From Ipomoea triloba (taxonomy: Eukaryota > Streptophyta > Magnoliopsida > Solanales > Convolvulaceae), in contig NC_044929.1 in assembly GCF_003576645.1 (NCBI RefSeq), positions 6,747,239 to 6,811,238 of the forward strand: a DNA stretch of 64,000 nucleotides. The letters are read 5' to 3'. This document shows positions 1-12,782 of the stretch, one piece after another (position 1 is the stretch's first letter; each line of letters starts with the position of its first letter). A program made the position numbers and the translations under genes. The notes beneath the pieces are model-generated. The model was not told the DNA's origin and made no database searches. It was given only the letters and a program-made list of their open reading frames with translations.

Positions 1-110
1 GCCCCATTAGGCCCGAATTTTCGCGGGCCTTTTTTTCATGCCCCTACCCCGCCCCACCGCGGGGCGGGTGCGGGCCAGCCCGCGGGCTTTGGCCCATTTT
101 GACAGCACTA
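1..110 (-). mobile_element. hAT-like transposon end (partial)
   Basis: The first ~110 bases are strikingly GC-rich (repeated gggcc/cccgc motifs) against an AT-rich background. Read on the minus strand from about 110 the sequence begins tagtgctgtcaaaatgggcc. This resembles the ends of plant hAT elements, which often read TAGxGxTGTCAAAATGGGC followed by GC-rich subterminal repeats. The other end lies outside the window, so neither a target-site duplication nor an element length can be checked. It abuts the inverted-repeat element that begins at 111. Confidence 0.35.
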
Positions 111-1642
111 ATCAGAATTATTCCAACATTAGTCCTTCCGTGAACCCAGTATTAGTTAGTCGTTTATATCAGGGGTAAAAGAGTCTTTTCATATGCTTAG
201 TGTCTTCTTCCTCCAATTCTTCATTTCTTCAATTCTCTGAAGCTTTCTCCTAATTCTATGCACTACTCTTGCCGTTGCTCGTTTTTCGGCTCTTCTCAAC
301 ATTATTCTGATCTTTATTATTTTCGAGATACTGCAGTTTATGAACCCACAAGTCCGTGAGGTAAAAAATCTGGTTAACATTTTTCTCGGAAACGGTGCTG
401 GAGTGTTTGGGTTCGTCGGAAATACAAGATATTGCCGCTGCTCTTTTTTTCCGGCTCTTCTCAACAGTATTCCAATGTGCAATAAACAACAACAATATAA
501 ATAATGGCTTATAGAGGTTTGACCATTTTAATGCTTCTTCAGGGAAGACAAAAAAAGATAATAAAGAAACCAACCCATCGGCGAGTTCAAATCAATATCT
601 GAAGAAAAAAGACTAAAATAATTGAAAACAAGAATCCATTCAGAGCAACAAAGTTTCTGTAAAGAGGAAGATGATGCAAATTTCCCTCAAACATTCATTC
701 ATTCATCAACTAAAAAAAACTGGAGATGACCGGGAACCTTCCAAGCAACCACGTCCTGTCATGCTTCCAACCAAATTTGCACCAACCTAATGATCTCAAC
801 TACATGTATTGAAAGGTCTATTATTCCAGACTAATTCATTCATAGCACAACAAATATACCACACTATAGTTGCGAGTTTACGCAGGTTTGTTTCGTCATG
901 TCTTTGGAAAGCAAACTTCATCCATATAGCGAACTCATCCTCTGTTGAACTGGTGGGTATACCAACTGTAGCCCAAACTGGTGAGGCCATACTACACTTC
1001 ATAAATAAATGGGATATCGTCTCCTCCTCGTGCTTGCACAAAGGACATTCAACAACGACATCCATTTTTTTTTCGTATGGCTGTGCGGACAGGAAGAACC
1101 TTTTTAACAGGTTTCGGAACTTGGTCGTTACCTTCAACTTCCAAAGCTTGTTCCATGATTTGAAATTGCTCATTACAGGAGGAGTGTTCGTCAGGAGTCT
1201 ATAGCCACTGCGAATAGAGTATGTAGCATCCATCTAAATTGAACCTCCAGTACCACTCGTCTTCTGCTTCTGGGTTCATAGGAGTTTTGATGATGCGCTC
1301 AATATTGCCAGGGACGAACAACTTGCTCAAGAAACATGTGTTCCATCTGTTACATTCTGGTAGAAGAGGACTTGCTACATTCAAGTGACTATGTTGTGGG
1401 CAGAAGGGGGTAAGTAGCTCAGGGTTGTCGTGATCATGCAGTTAGGGAACATACCAAATCATTGTTTGTCGACCATTGCCTATCCGTCCATCATAATCTT
1501 ACTTTATAAATACTAAATAGAGTTATAAAAGGAAGAATTGGAGGAAGAAGACACTAAGCATATGAAAGGACTCTGTTACCCCTGATATAAACGGCTAACT
1601 AACACTAGGTTCACGGAAGGACTAATGTTGGAACAATTCTGA
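111..1642. mobile_element. 1.5-kb element with ~112-bp terminal inverted repeats carrying a LINE fragment
   Basis: Bases 111-222 and the reverse complement of 1532-1642 match almost throughout, with a handful of mismatches; both start atcagaatt.ttccaacattag and end ctccaattcttc. This makes long terminal inverted repeats around a 1.3-kb interior. Long TIRs with unrelated cargo are typical of Mutator-like (Pack-MULE type) elements, but I see no convincing 9-11 bp target duplication, so the superfamily is open. The interior contains a degraded LINE zinc-finger fragment on the minus strand and an imperfect ~45-bp direct repeat (about 267-311 and 431-477). Confidence 0.55.
796..1384 (-). pseudogene. 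LINE ORF2 C-terminal fragment (zf-RVT), degraded
   Basis: Minus-strand translation shows the reverse-transcriptase zinc-binding domain found near the C-terminus of plant L1-type LINE ORF2 proteins. The segment DEWYWRFNLDG lies in one frame (1199-1384) and continues in another (796-1233) as YSIRSGYRLL, the W..LWKLKV motif and CPLCKHEEETISHLFMKC, which keeps the Cys/His ligands. A frameshift near 1228 and stop codons make it non-functional. No RT or endonuclease part is present, so this is a fragment, lying inside the element with inverted ends at 111-1642. Confidence 0.75.
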
Positions 1643-1936
1643 TAGTTAAGGATTTAATTCGTCCAAATTAAAAGACGATGACCTAATTTGAAAAATCACA
1701 ATAGTCGGAGGACCTTTGCTGGAATTAACTCCCCTGATATTGTATGATATATTCATGACCTACTTTCTCAACTTACTGAAACTCAAATAATGTCCTGCGT
1801 TCGAACTTGAAACCTCTTATTTGAGAAACCATACCAATGTCGCTTAACGAAAAGGCTTTTGGCAGTATGTTGGCGAATTAGGGTTGATAAGTGATAATTT
1901 AATATAACTATATAATTATATATATATATATATATA

Positions 1937-1973
<37 letters not shown>

Positions 1974-3842
1974 GAATCGGATACACCTTGATTCGTATTC
2001 GTATTCGAATTCGAATCGGCATATTCGAATTTGAATCACGAATCGAACTTTTTATATTTGATTTGTTTCCACCCCTATCTCTAACCCAATACCAAATTTT
2101 ACATTAAAAGAAATATTTTCAGTATATTTTTACACTAAATTTTTTCATCTCAAATCTATTACACCAAACTAGTATGTCACCATGTGATGCACAGACTAAA
2201 TATTTCAAATATTAAAATTTTGTTATATTATAAAAAACTATTAATAATATTAAATTTTATATATAAAAAACTATTATTCTTTTATAAATTTTTGTTATTT
2301 AATTATTATGTTGATTGGCTATAATAAAATTATAACATAAAAGATTTGTAATAAGTAAAATAAGAATTGACATTTAAGTTGGATAATGATATTTATGGGA
2401 GCATATATACATTATTGCCAACATCTCACCTCTCATTGTTCCCTACAATTATGGTAAAATGACAAATTAACACTATAATAAATTTATTGCAAATAGAGGA
2501 ATTTTCTCTCTTGGTTTTCGTGCCATAGTGTCGTTTGAGTGCTTTTTCACTGCTTTCCTGTCGATCACGCCCCCGAAAGTGTGTTCATCTGCCGCTCTCC
2601 GCCGTGTGATTCAGAGGCTGCCAACGGTGAGGAACATTGATATCTACTATTTTGTACAATAATTCACCCCTTATTTTAGATGTATTTCCCTTATCCTAGT
2701 GAAATTGGAAATTGTTTGTGTGTTATATTGTCCAAGTGTTGAATTATCTACAAGGAGCAACAAAGGAAGAATTTTGGAACATTTTGGACAAGTTTTGGAA
2801 GAAAAGGAAATTACAAGGAAGGAAGGAAACAAGAATACGATTTGGAAAAAAATTGGAAGTTGCCTAATGGGCCAAGGCCCATCTACATCCTATATATTCT
2901 ACATATTCTCTACAATTGAATAGGTCCCCTTATAGAGTTCTGAACCCTAGTTAGTTTTAGATTATTTTCCCCCTTCTCTTTATATTTCCCTAGCATACTT
3001 TAGATTAGTTTCACATTAGATTATTTAATTTCAAGCTCGGAATCTCGGATTGAAGTTGGAATTGTTCTCTATGAGATAAGTTCTCTTATTCCTTTATTGC
3101 TTTCTTCTCAGATTTCCTGTAATGTTTATGGTTATTTATTATTGCTTTGCTTTGCTTACTTCAATCATGCGTGAGTAATTCGCCTATGGGTTTGGATTAG
3201 GGGTCCATTGTTAATCATGATGTTCAATTTGTGATTATTGCATAAAGGGGTTGAATCTTTTACCTAGGGTTTATGTTGATTAGGGGATTTCTTTCTACTT
3301 GTTATTGATTGACGGGCACAATTAATTGCTAGTCTAGGAGAGGGATTCATTACAACGAAAGTTGAGTGGAGACCTCGAGCCTTACCAATTTCAACCTAAT
3401 TTTTCTACTATGAGAATAGGGGTAATTTTGGGAGCTTACAATGCTTAGGTGCTTAAGGTTATAATTGATGCATCACGACAGTGGGGCAATTGTAGCCTAA
3501 TTCTGTTTATTAATTACGAAAGTAGCTGAACTGAATTCTTATGTGCATTGCCCATAAACCCCTAGGTTAATCCTTCTTTCCCTAATTTTAATATTGTTAG
3601 AACATCAAGATTACAATTCCTCTAATCTGACCCATTCCCTTATCATACAGTTAATTCATTAGCAATTTTACTTCTTTTAATTTTCATCATTCAGTTATTA
3701 GTTGCTTGAATTCTAGTTGATTCACATACTCTAGTGCCTAGTACTTTTAATTCATACAATTACGTGACATAACCCCAATCATCAGCGGAACGACAATTCA
3801 CACCCATATTATCACTTACCATTATACATCATCACACATCGT
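1643..3842. other. Intergenic, repeat-like, no gene seen
   Basis: No supported gene. It contains a TA dinucleotide tract (about 1918-1970). That is followed by attcgaat-type repeats ending in gtttccacccct near 2078, which looks like a hAT end (minus strand ggggtggaaac). At 2171 an actagt motif follows a gtgcatcac-type hairpin on the minus strand and may be a decayed Helitron end. The stretch 2640-3840 reads like a long leader or LTR-type repeat next to the LINE, but I could not assign it to a family. Confidence 0.4.
1915..1972. repeat. (TA)n microsatellite
   Basis: Nearly pure TA dinucleotide run interrupted once by aat. It is followed directly by cgaatcgg/attcgaat-type short repeats. Confidence 0.9.
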
Positions 3843-3884
3843 GTGAAGTGGCGACTGCAATCTTCCTGTGAACTTCTTACGAGA

Positions 3885-5616
3885 ATGGACTCCAACCACG
3901 AACTGTCGAAAGCAAATAGGATAATATGTGTTACAACGGGATGTTTGGCAGAGGATCAAGACTCCATTGAACGGAGCTCGAAGAAAATGAAAATGCTGCC
4001 AAAAGCTACTGAAGGTGAACCAATGGAAGTTGAAGGGGAGAAAAACGTTATTGGGGCAAAGCCTTCGTATAAGGAGTCTTTGACTGGTCGACTGGTCCCC
4101 CACACAATATTACAATTGAGGAAGATCTAGTGTCAGAAAGTGAAGAAGACGGCGGGGATATTAACCCAGATTGCCCGAAAATAAGAGTGTCTAAGGCTGA
4201 AAAAATCAGGTTGAGAAAGCCTTAGAGATAGTCCGTTATTGTAAAAGTTATTCGGCGAAGAGTGGGTTTTACCTATTTATCCAAAAGACTCCGATCCATG
4301 CAATCTGGAATCCAAAAGCAAAAATGCAGATTGTATCCCTTGATGATGACTATCACCTGGTAAGATTCTGGGCTAAAGAAGATTATGAGTTCGCTAAATA
4401 TGGCGGCCCTTGGACAGTGCTGGAACACTACTTGATTGTTCAAGACTGGAAACCCAACTTCTACCCAAATAATGATAAAACAGAGCAGGTTCTAGTCTGG
4501 GTGAGATTCCCAAACCTCCTAGTGGAATACTATGAAGGTGACTTTATTATGAAAATTGGTAAGGCATTGGCCAACCAAAATTCATTGATCGAGCAACTAG
4601 TGTGGTGTCAAAATGGCGTTTTGCCAGAATGTGTGTTGAAGTTAACATCACGAAGCCACTTCTCTCTAAGTTCATAATTGAAGACAAGGTTCTCCGAATC
4701 GAATATGAAGGTATACATCAGGTTTACTTTAATTGTGGGGTTTACGGCCACAATGCAGTACACTGCGGTGCAACAGGTAAGGCAACAACAGAGGATTCTT
4801 CTGCGGAGGCTGCTGGGGCTCCAACCAACACCGAAGGAGTACAAAATAGAGCCATGAACAATAGACAAGAAACCAGGCCAGAAATCACGGAAAAGTACGG
4901 CGCATGGATGATTGCTCCTAAGCGTTACAATAGGCAAAACTTCAATTCAAATGAAAAAGAGAGCTTTCAATAATATCAAGAACAATAATGGAGATCAATC
5001 TGTCAACAGATCTAAGGTAATAGTTGGTAAAAAGCAAGGAGGTCAACCTAGATTTAAAGAAACCGTGAATCAAGACTTCATCTCTAAATCCAGATTTGCT
5101 ATGCTAAGCAATGAAGAATTTGAGGAACCTTCTGGGAACCCTGAGAATCCTAATGAACATATTAATGTGACTAACAAAGGAAAAGGGAAAGAGCCGGTTA
5201 CTGAATCAGCAGGAAAGAAAAATTTTAAAGTAAAAGGTAAAAGGCAATCAGTGCAAGTTTCAGAAAAGCAAGTGATTAATGAGCGTAGAATGGAGAAAGT
5301 ATTTGCACCAGCGAAGCCTCAGGATTTTGCAGGCAACAATGATAGAGCAAGTACTTCACGCGCTCAGACTTACCCAAATAGGGCTGTTGGAGAGGAAACT
5401 CACACGGTAGTACGAGGCTCCAAGAATAACACAATCCCTGCAAGTAAAACCTTTTATAATACTGTCTCAGTTTTGCATGCCCAGGATTTTCTTGATAGTG
5501 TTCCCCTTGCACACCATGGTGACCCCCCCTCTTATGACCCAATGGAGGAGGAACCATGGCACGAGTGTACTGAAGGTGAGCTGAAAAGTGGCACTCCTGA
5601 AAGGGATGCTGCCTGA
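3885..5616 (+). pseudogene. LINE ORF1 (DUF4283 / zinc-knuckle RNA-binding protein), broken
   Basis: ORF1 of plant LINEs encodes an RNA-binding Gag-like protein. The likely start is ATG 3885. After ~80 codons the frame is lost near 4100, and an in-frame TAG occurs near 4223. DUF4283 is readable from about 4240 to 4620 (GGPWTVLEHYLIVQDWKP, VWVRFPNLLVEYY). A further shift near 4610 leads to the zinc-knuckle region (4730-4765), where the first ligand Cys of the usual CxxC start is Tyr (YFNCGVYGHNAVHC). A basic, low-complexity tail in a third frame runs to the stop at 5616. Confidence 0.8.
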
Positions 5617-5680
5617 ATGTTGTTGTCAGCACTGTTTTTCGCTGTTGTGTGTTGTTTGGCTTCCTGCTTGTTTCTTTCCA

Positions 5681-8499
5681 ATGAATATTATCGTTTGGAA
5701 TACATAGGGGGGCGGCTTCTAAGAAGTTCCTTAGAGTCACTCGTTCCATTATTTGTCAGTATAAACCTGTTTGTTTTTGTGTGCTTGAACCTAAAACTTC
5801 AGGGGTGGGAGCTGATGAGATTTGCTTTAAAATTGGTTTTGATCAGTGGTTGAGAGTGGACGTGGTTGCTATGAGTGGGGGAATTTGGATCTTTTGGAAC
5901 GATTTGTTTAAAGTTAATATTGTTCGCATTAATCCCCAGTTTGTTCTCATGGAGATTGATAATGTTGGTCATTCTAAATGGCACCTAGCCATTGTGTATG
6001 GGAAGAAGTCCGACTAAAGCCCTTAAGCGTAACCTTTGGAATGAGCTCAAAAAAGATAGTTGCAACATTTCTTCCCCCTGGCTAGCTATGGGGGATTTTA
6101 ACTCAATTATGAGCAGTGAGGAGGTTAGTAGCCAAAAAACCTTTAGCGATTTATGGAGCAAGGACTTTGTTGAATGAGCTAACAAGGAATACCTTATTGA
6201 TCTCGGGCTCAATGGGTCTTTGTTTACTTGGAGTAGAGGAGTCAACACTAAAACTTTCCTAGGGCAAGGCTGGACCGATGCCTATGCTCGGAGGAGTGGC
6301 TCGATAGTTTCCTAACTGCAACAATTACTCACCTCCCTTATTTCATGTCCGACCATAACCCAATCTTGTTAGATATCAACGGGAAAGACAGTAATACTAT
6401 GAAAAGAATATTCCAATTTCAAGCCACCTGGGCTACTCATGAGGACTTTGATCATGTGATAAAGAGTGCGTGGAGCAACCCAACTAATGCCAGTTTCGAA
6501 GAGAAAATTAACAGTACTAGAGAAGCCCTGTGTAACTGGAGCAAAACAATGATTAGCGATCTAAACAAAAAGAAAAGGAGATTTATGGTAATTAAGACTC
6601 GATGGCATACAATGCGTAATCAACCACAAGAGAAACATATGTTTTCTTAAACTTGAAGCCAAACTTCGCAAGGAAATGGAGGAAGATTTGTATCAGGAAG
6701 AGCTAGTCTGGTTCCGAAGATCTCGAGAAGAGTGGATTACCTCGGGAAACCACAATACAAAGTACTACCATGCTATTACTAAAGTAAGAAAAACCACAAT
6801 GTTGATCTCAGGATTGCGTAATACGGAAGGATATTGGACTCAAAATGAGGAAGAGATGGCGCAGATGGTCCAAGTGCACTTCAAAAAGCTGTTCACGGAG
6901 GTAGCCAATCACTTGAATCCAAGGAACGTTAACAACCTGTTCCTCAATATTGATACTGAATACTTGAATTCTTTTTGCATGAAAGTGACAACATAGGAAG
7001 TTAAGAAAGCTTTGTTTGATATGGCGCCGTACAAAGCACTTGGACCGGACGGCTTTCACGCTGCCTTCTATAAAAAAGCCTGGAAGGAAGTAGGAGGCGA
7101 CCTATCAAACATGATTATGGATTTCTTGTAGACTGCTAAAATGTATCAAGATTGGATGGCACGTTTCTAGCTTTGATTCCAAAAGTCAAACACCCCGAGC
7201 AAGTCAACTAGTTCAGACCGATAAACATGTGTAATGTGAAATACAAGATTATCACTAAGATCATAACCAACAGACTTAAAGACCTCTTGAGGGAAGTAGT
7301 AGGAGAAGAACAAAGCAGCTTCGTGCCTGGTCGTCAAATAGTGGACAACATCACCATTTATCAAGAGCTCCTTCATTTTATGAGAACCAAAAGAGGAGGC
7401 GCAAAGTCCATGGTGATGAAAATTGATTTGGAAAAAGCATACGACAGACTGTCCTGGAGTTTCCTTCGAAACACCCTCACGAACTTGGGGATCAATGAAC
7501 AATGGATTAATATCATCATGGAGTGTGTAGAAACCCCAAAGCTTGGCATTATCTGGAAAGGGATCAACTTGGACTGGATCAAACCAATAAGAGGCTTAAG
7601 GCAAGGTGACTCAATATCACCGTATCTGTTTCTTCTCTGCATTGAGAGATTGAGTCATATGATCAAGGAACAAGCAAGATTTAAGAGATGGAAGGGTGTT
7701 AAAGTATCCAGGTATGACCCGGAACTTACTCACTTATTTTTTGCTGACGATATGATTTTAATTGCAGAGGCTACAGAGGAGCAAATGTCAACAATAAAAC
7801 AATGCCTCAATCAATTTGAAGATATGTCTGGCCAAAAAGTGAGCCTCGCTAAATCTCATATACACTTCTCCAAAAATGTGGACTCTATTATTGCTAAAAA
7901 TATTTCTCGGGTCTAGCTTTGAAAACACGGGAGATCTTGGAAAATATCTGGGAGTACCATCCATTCATGGGAGGGTTACAAATAGCATATTCAACCCGAT
8001 TATGGAAAAAATAGATGCGAGATTGCAAGGGTGGAAAGAGAAACACTTGACACTCGCAGGACGTACTGTGCTTGCACAAAGTGTTCTGAGCGACATTCCA
8101 TTTTATACCATGCAGTCCATGTGATTAGCTAAAGGAGTTTGCGACGCTATTGAACACAAAATCCGTGCATTCATTTGGGGTACAGGATCCCACTTAGTGA
8201 AGTGGGATAGAATTACTATGCCAAAAGAGAATGGAGGCCTAGGATTTCGCAGACTTACTGATATGAACCTACCTTTCCTTGCTAAATTGGGGTGGAGAAT
8301 CATGAAGGAGGAAGGTACCCTTTGGACGAAAACGATTAAGGCCAAATACATGCATGGAAGAAATAACTTGCTAGAGTTCAAAAAGCGGAGTGACTGTTCA
8401 AACCTTTGGAAATGTATCTGTGAAGCTAAACCAACATTAATGGAAGGTATTCGAGCCGGCGGAAATGACCAAACAGCCAATAGGATCGAAAAAATCTAA
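5681..8499 (+). pseudogene. LINE ORF2 (endonuclease - reverse transcriptase), broken and truncated
   Basis: ORF2 would make the endonuclease/reverse transcriptase that nicks DNA and copies the element. The start ATG 5681 gives MNIIVWNT, the usual endonuclease opening, but then a TAG and a shift at a run of six G follow at once. The endonuclease can be read in pieces to about 6350. RT is best preserved at 7227-7916 in one frame, with SSFVPGRQIVDNI, IDLEKAYDRLSW, LRQGDSISPYLF and the catalytic FADD. Downstream pieces (7876-8124, 8197-8499) show GRxxVLxQSVLxxIPxYxMQ and NGGLGFR motifs. The zf-RVT and RNase H regions are missing. Confidence 0.85.
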
Positions 8500-8609
8500 A
8501 ATCATGTAATTAAACCAAATGTTAATATACCACATTACAAAATTAATTTTTAATTTATTTTAAATAAAATAACATCAATGTTAAAAAATTCAACCCCTCT
8601 TTGCCACCT

Positions 8610-8760
8610 TCGTCTAATCCTCATTCGCATCAGACCGGCCCAATTAATGTGCTGGCTAGATTGATCTTTCCAAGAAATAGGAGGCTCAAACTCTCGACCT
8701 CTCTTAAGAGATAAGAGTGCACAGCCACTCGATCACGCCAACCAAGCTGGTTACTTTCAA
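8610..8760 (-). repeat. SINE-like tRNA-derived repeat
   Basis: Read on the minus strand, the sequence carries a tRNA-like A box (ttggcgtgatcgagtgg) followed about 35 bases later by a B-box-like agtttgagcct. This spacing is that of pol III internal promoters in plant SINEs. The tail is not obvious and no TSD was found. Confidence 0.45.
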
Positions 8761-9845
8761 TACAAATGTTAATTAATTTGATCAGTTAATTAAAAAAAAA
8801 ATCGATTCAATTAATTCAAATGTGGATATTTTGATTTAGTAGTGGTCAATTTTATTTAATAAAAAATTGATTAATTCAATTTAAAAGTAGTCAAATTTTG
8901 AATGATCCGAAAGAACATTAAACTTTAGGGTCGAAGTCACATTTATCACATAATTTTTTATTTCTTTCTTATTTTTTTATTTTTACTGTTGGGATATCAA
9001 AAAACACAGAATCTTTGTCCAGTTGAACGAGAAAGAAACATTATCGTGGATGAGACTCCACGTTGCCAGTAGTGGATTCTCTGATTCTGAACATACTAAT
9101 AAATTAATATTATTACTGCCATAATAAATGTTTTTTAATGTTATTTAATTAGTTTAGTGAACATTTTGATGTAATTCCACTATATGAAGCCCATTAGATT
9201 ATAAAAATTGCATTATTGTATAAAAAGGGTCTCCCACCTTCTATATCGGACAGAACCAGCGATTATATTAGGCTTCCACATGGATGATGTATCACATCTC
9301 ATGCACTGTTTATATTAAAAACTTCAATATATATAAATAATTATTATACAAATTTACTATCTCTTGTATAATTTGTGACATATTATATTAAAATATGGTT
9401 TATTCTGTGCACACATTTAGATTGGAGTATCTTTGATTTTATGAGAGAAAACTCGCTGGAGAAAAAAGTACAGTCTTTCTCTTCCCTTTCCCAGTCACAC
9501 TCTGGTGCATCCATAGAAGAGAAAATCGCAATACATCTTGCTCACTTGCTTAACAGGCATAACTTGGAGTGAGAGTGTAGAGGGGGCAAGTTATGAAAAG
9601 TGGCCGCCATAGAAGAAACCAAAAGTGAGTTGAGCACTATGATAAGATGTGGATCAATTATGACGATAATGGACTTCTCCTAAAAACAGCGATTAAGAAT
9701 CTCTAGAACCTTTATGGATGCTTATCTTCTCGAGGAAATTGGAAATGGGCTCTTCGAATTGTAGGTTAGGTTTATTGGATTGACTATGATTTCTCTTATC
9801 ATTTTAAAAAAAATTAGTTACCATTCATAAGTTAATAAAATCAAA

Positions 9846-9849
<4 letters not shown>

Positions 9850-9895
<46 letters not shown>
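9850..9895. repeat. (AT)n microsatellite
   Basis: Uninterrupted AT dinucleotides for about 45 bases. Confidence 0.9.
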
Positions 9896-9897
<2 letters not shown>

Positions 9898-9898
<1 letters not shown>

Positions 9899-10073
9899 CG
9901 GTTCAAATGCGGTTGGGGTGCTCATGTGCGGTTCTATGGTGAGAGGAGAGCCATTGATCTTGCCAAAATCAACGTTCAGGATTAACAACGTTTAAAAAAA
10001 AACGCGGTGGCAATTTGGTTATTTTACATATGGGTTAAAGTAAGGTGTGTGGTTTTTCATTCTTAATGTGCGG

Positions 10074-10104
<31 letters not shown>

Positions 10105-10250
10105 TAAGGTGGGTGGTTTTGAGCTTAAAACGCGTTAGTTGTTGAAAGTTAAGTGTGTCGGTCTAAATCTTTAGGTGCGTGATTTTCATTCTTAAGGTGC
10201 ATCGGCTTAAGACTTTAGGTGCGTGCTTTTATTTCTTAAGGTGGCGTTGA
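9898..10250. repeat. Short-motif repeat zone with poly-T
   Basis: The motif gtgcggtt / ttaaggtgcgtg recurs many times with drift. A run of about 29 T sits at 10073-10101. This looks like a degenerate minisatellite or the subterminal repeats of a transposon; the family is not identified. Confidence 0.5.
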
Positions 10251-10554
10251 TACTAAAGATCATATGATAAAATGTATCACAAGATACATCAAATAATATA
10301 AAATTTGAGCCCCGAATGAGTAGAACATAATTTTCATATCTAATGATTACAAGTTTTATTATTGCCAACATCCTATTGACCAAGTCTAGCAAACATGGAC
10401 ACATGGTCTTACTAGTGGGATTTACTTCTCCTATCTAATTATACCCTAATATGATTTAGTGCTCTTATGTGATTTGTTAGACATTTTTACTTAGTACCCA
10501 CCCCTCACAAACAAATTTAACTTTAAAATGTTACTATACAGCAGACCAACAATG

Positions 10555-10665
10555 TAATGGCAAGCCAAAGGCCTTGTGGTCAAGCGGCATAGATGTGGCC
10601 CTCCCAAGTGAGAAGTCACAGGTATGTTACTACATTGTAACAGAGTCAATAGTATTAAATAACAA
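10555..10665 (+). repeat. SINE-like repeat, family shared with 17500 and 18400
   Basis: The head contains ggtcaagcggcat and the tail contains ctacattgtaacagagtca followed by atagtatt. The same head and tail, in reverse orientation, are present at 18381-18480, and the same tail is present in the neprosin intron at 17610-17640. Three copies in one window support a dispersed SINE-type family. Confidence 0.5.
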
Positions 10666-12517
10666 AATGTAATGACAAAAGTTTGATATTACAAAGAACG
10701 TATTGCGTGTTTATGAATAAGAATATTTTTAGTCTCATAGTTGCTAGCAAAATATGTTAATTTCATTTCATGCATGTTTTTTTTTTTTAAGCATATAAGG
10801 GTTGTGTGTATAGGGATGCATGAAATAGATCGAATCTTGATCTACCAAAGTGTAATCACATGGACTACTTTTTTACAAAAACTTTATTCAAATTGTTATA
10901 TGATTGAATACAACTAATATTTTAAGTTCCAAGCTAGTCAACAATATTGTGCAATGAATTAATGATTTCACTCACAAATTCAAACTAGGAGAATGATAAG
11001 TAATGGTGAGTTCACTCATTAATCTACAGGGTATGTGAGCTCATAGTATATCTTGACTAAGGAAATTTATGGTCAAACAAAAAAATATATATGATCATGT
11101 AAATATTAAATATTTTTACTCTCCAAGTATTATTTTGTCACGTTGCATGACTTTAATTTTTGTCACATTTATTTTTTTTATTTCTATTTTTTGCCAAATC
11201 TCTAGTAAAAACTAGTTAAAACAATCACATTTTTAGTTTAACTTGAAAATTTGCTTTTTTGAGAATAAAATGTATTATGTTTGAATTAAAAATATGATAC
11301 GCTCTAACTATTTTCAACAAAAAGTTGGTCAATAAGACTAAATGCATTAAAATAAAATAAAATAAAAATTTAAAAAAAAAAGCGTGTGCACATAATGTGG
11401 TAAAAATAGTACTTGAAGATTAAATGTAGAAGTAATTTAATAATAACAATAATTGTTTTCAAAAAAAAAATAACAATAATTATTATAACAACAACAACAA
11501 CAATAATAATAAAGGTACACATTTTGGTGTTCAAGTATTTTTTTAGATAACGAAAGAAATTCTCAGCCACTATTTAGGGGTATATAATGAATACATATCA
11601 CTCTTATGCAATAGCATGCAAATCACACAAGATAGATAAATCGCACTATAAATATTTTATAAAGTGAACTTGACTGAGATGGCAAAATATGTCTTGACTG
11701 GCATACATGTTAAATGTTTGGCTTATTTGGTTGAGTGCGTGGTTATGATGTCATTAGCAAAATAAAAAGTCTCACCAAATAGTGATCACACATGCTAACT
11801 TAACCTTTTGCATTTTCTTCTCATAATTACTTCACACGTAAATAGAAAAAAAGGTCACAAATGTGATCATTATAATACCATGAATTGTTATATGGTACCA
11901 TAAATACACTGTTAAGATATTTTTTTTAAAAAACTGTATAATCTAACTGCACACCACTTTATCATTCATTTCGCACAATTTTTTGAAATAAAAATGTGTT
12001 TAAATTTTTATTATTAAAGAACATGTTAATTTATCCAATGTAGATTCCAGGAGTATGAATTAAATGGCATAGTCTCTTCCCTATAAACTGACATCTCATG
12101 TTCTGATTTGAGAAGGAAAAATGCAAAAAAAAAAAAAAAAAAAAAGTTGTGTTAGTGATGATTTACTAAATATACTATATGAAAAATTCTCGATGTATTC
12201 ATTGGAAATTGTTTTCATCGTGTATTTTAAGTTTATTGAAAATAAAGAAAAAAAATTATGGCTCAACTTTTTTAGCCAATTATAAAAAAGAAGTAAAAAA
12301 AAATAAAAAAAATTCAAAGGACTAATTATTAAAAATGATATTTTTATCCCTAAATTATAGATAAATAACATTCTTAATCTCGAAACTGTACTATTTGTTA
12401 CGTGACTTTTTTCATTCCACAATTGTCTATGAATTGAAGTGGCATTTTTAACTTGACGGTAATATAATTTATAAAGAAAATTTAACTTTACAAACCATCG
12501 TTAAATAAAAAGTAATA

Positions 12518-12782
12518 CTCCCTATGTAATATTTTGAATGTCATGTTTACTATTTAATTATTTATTAGTTAAACTAACTATTCATTTATTATTTTTTTAG
12601 TAATTTTTTATTATTTTTAAATTTAATTGTTTGAATTAATAGTATTTTTAATATAATTTCTAAATATTTAAATTGTATATACTAATACTAAATTTAATAT
12701 TATAAAAAAATTAAATTAAAAATAACTTTAGTCAAATTTCATTAGTTAAACCAGATAAATAAAATGGAATTGGGGTAGTGAG
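12518..12782. mobile_element. Stowaway-like MITE, copy 1
   Basis: It begins ta-ctccctatgtaat and ends ggggtagtgag, close to the CTCCCTCC...GGAGGGAG ends of plant Stowaway MITEs. The AT-rich interior near the 3' side (aactttagtcaaatttcatta) matches the element at 31727-31978, so the two are the same family. Exact ends are uncertain by a few bases. Confidence 0.5.

Larger units (their letters stand above)
3885..8499 (+). mobile_element. L1-type LINE, broken and lacking its 3' end
   Basis: A plus-strand non-LTR retrotransposon copy. In order it shows an ORF1 with DUF4283 and a CCHC-like knuckle, then an ORF2 with an N-terminal apurinic endonuclease and a reverse transcriptase. Both reading frames carry several frameshifts and stop codons. 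The match stops just after the RT thumb region (~8490), before the zinc-binding and RNase H parts. There is no poly-A tail, so the 3' end was lost or replaced. No target-site duplication was found. Confidence 0.85.

Noticed and set aside
189..573. Two overlapping minus-strand open frames of about 100 codons
   Set aside because: They overlap the terminal inverted repeat and an internal duplication, show no family motif and are in different frames of the same repeat. Treated as chance.
1875..2078. A complete hAT element between tagggttgat and cacccct
   Set aside because: Only the right end looks right; flanking 8-mers do not match, so just an end is noted.
2699..2923. 74-codon plus frame (MKLEIVCVLYCPS...)
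   Set aside because: No recognisable domain and low-complexity Lys/Glu content in repeat-like sequence; not supported as a gene.
11370..12422. Minus-strand frames rich in Ile/Val/Phe
   Set aside because: These arise from AAT/ATT and poly-A tracts read backwards; the hydrophobic look is composition only.
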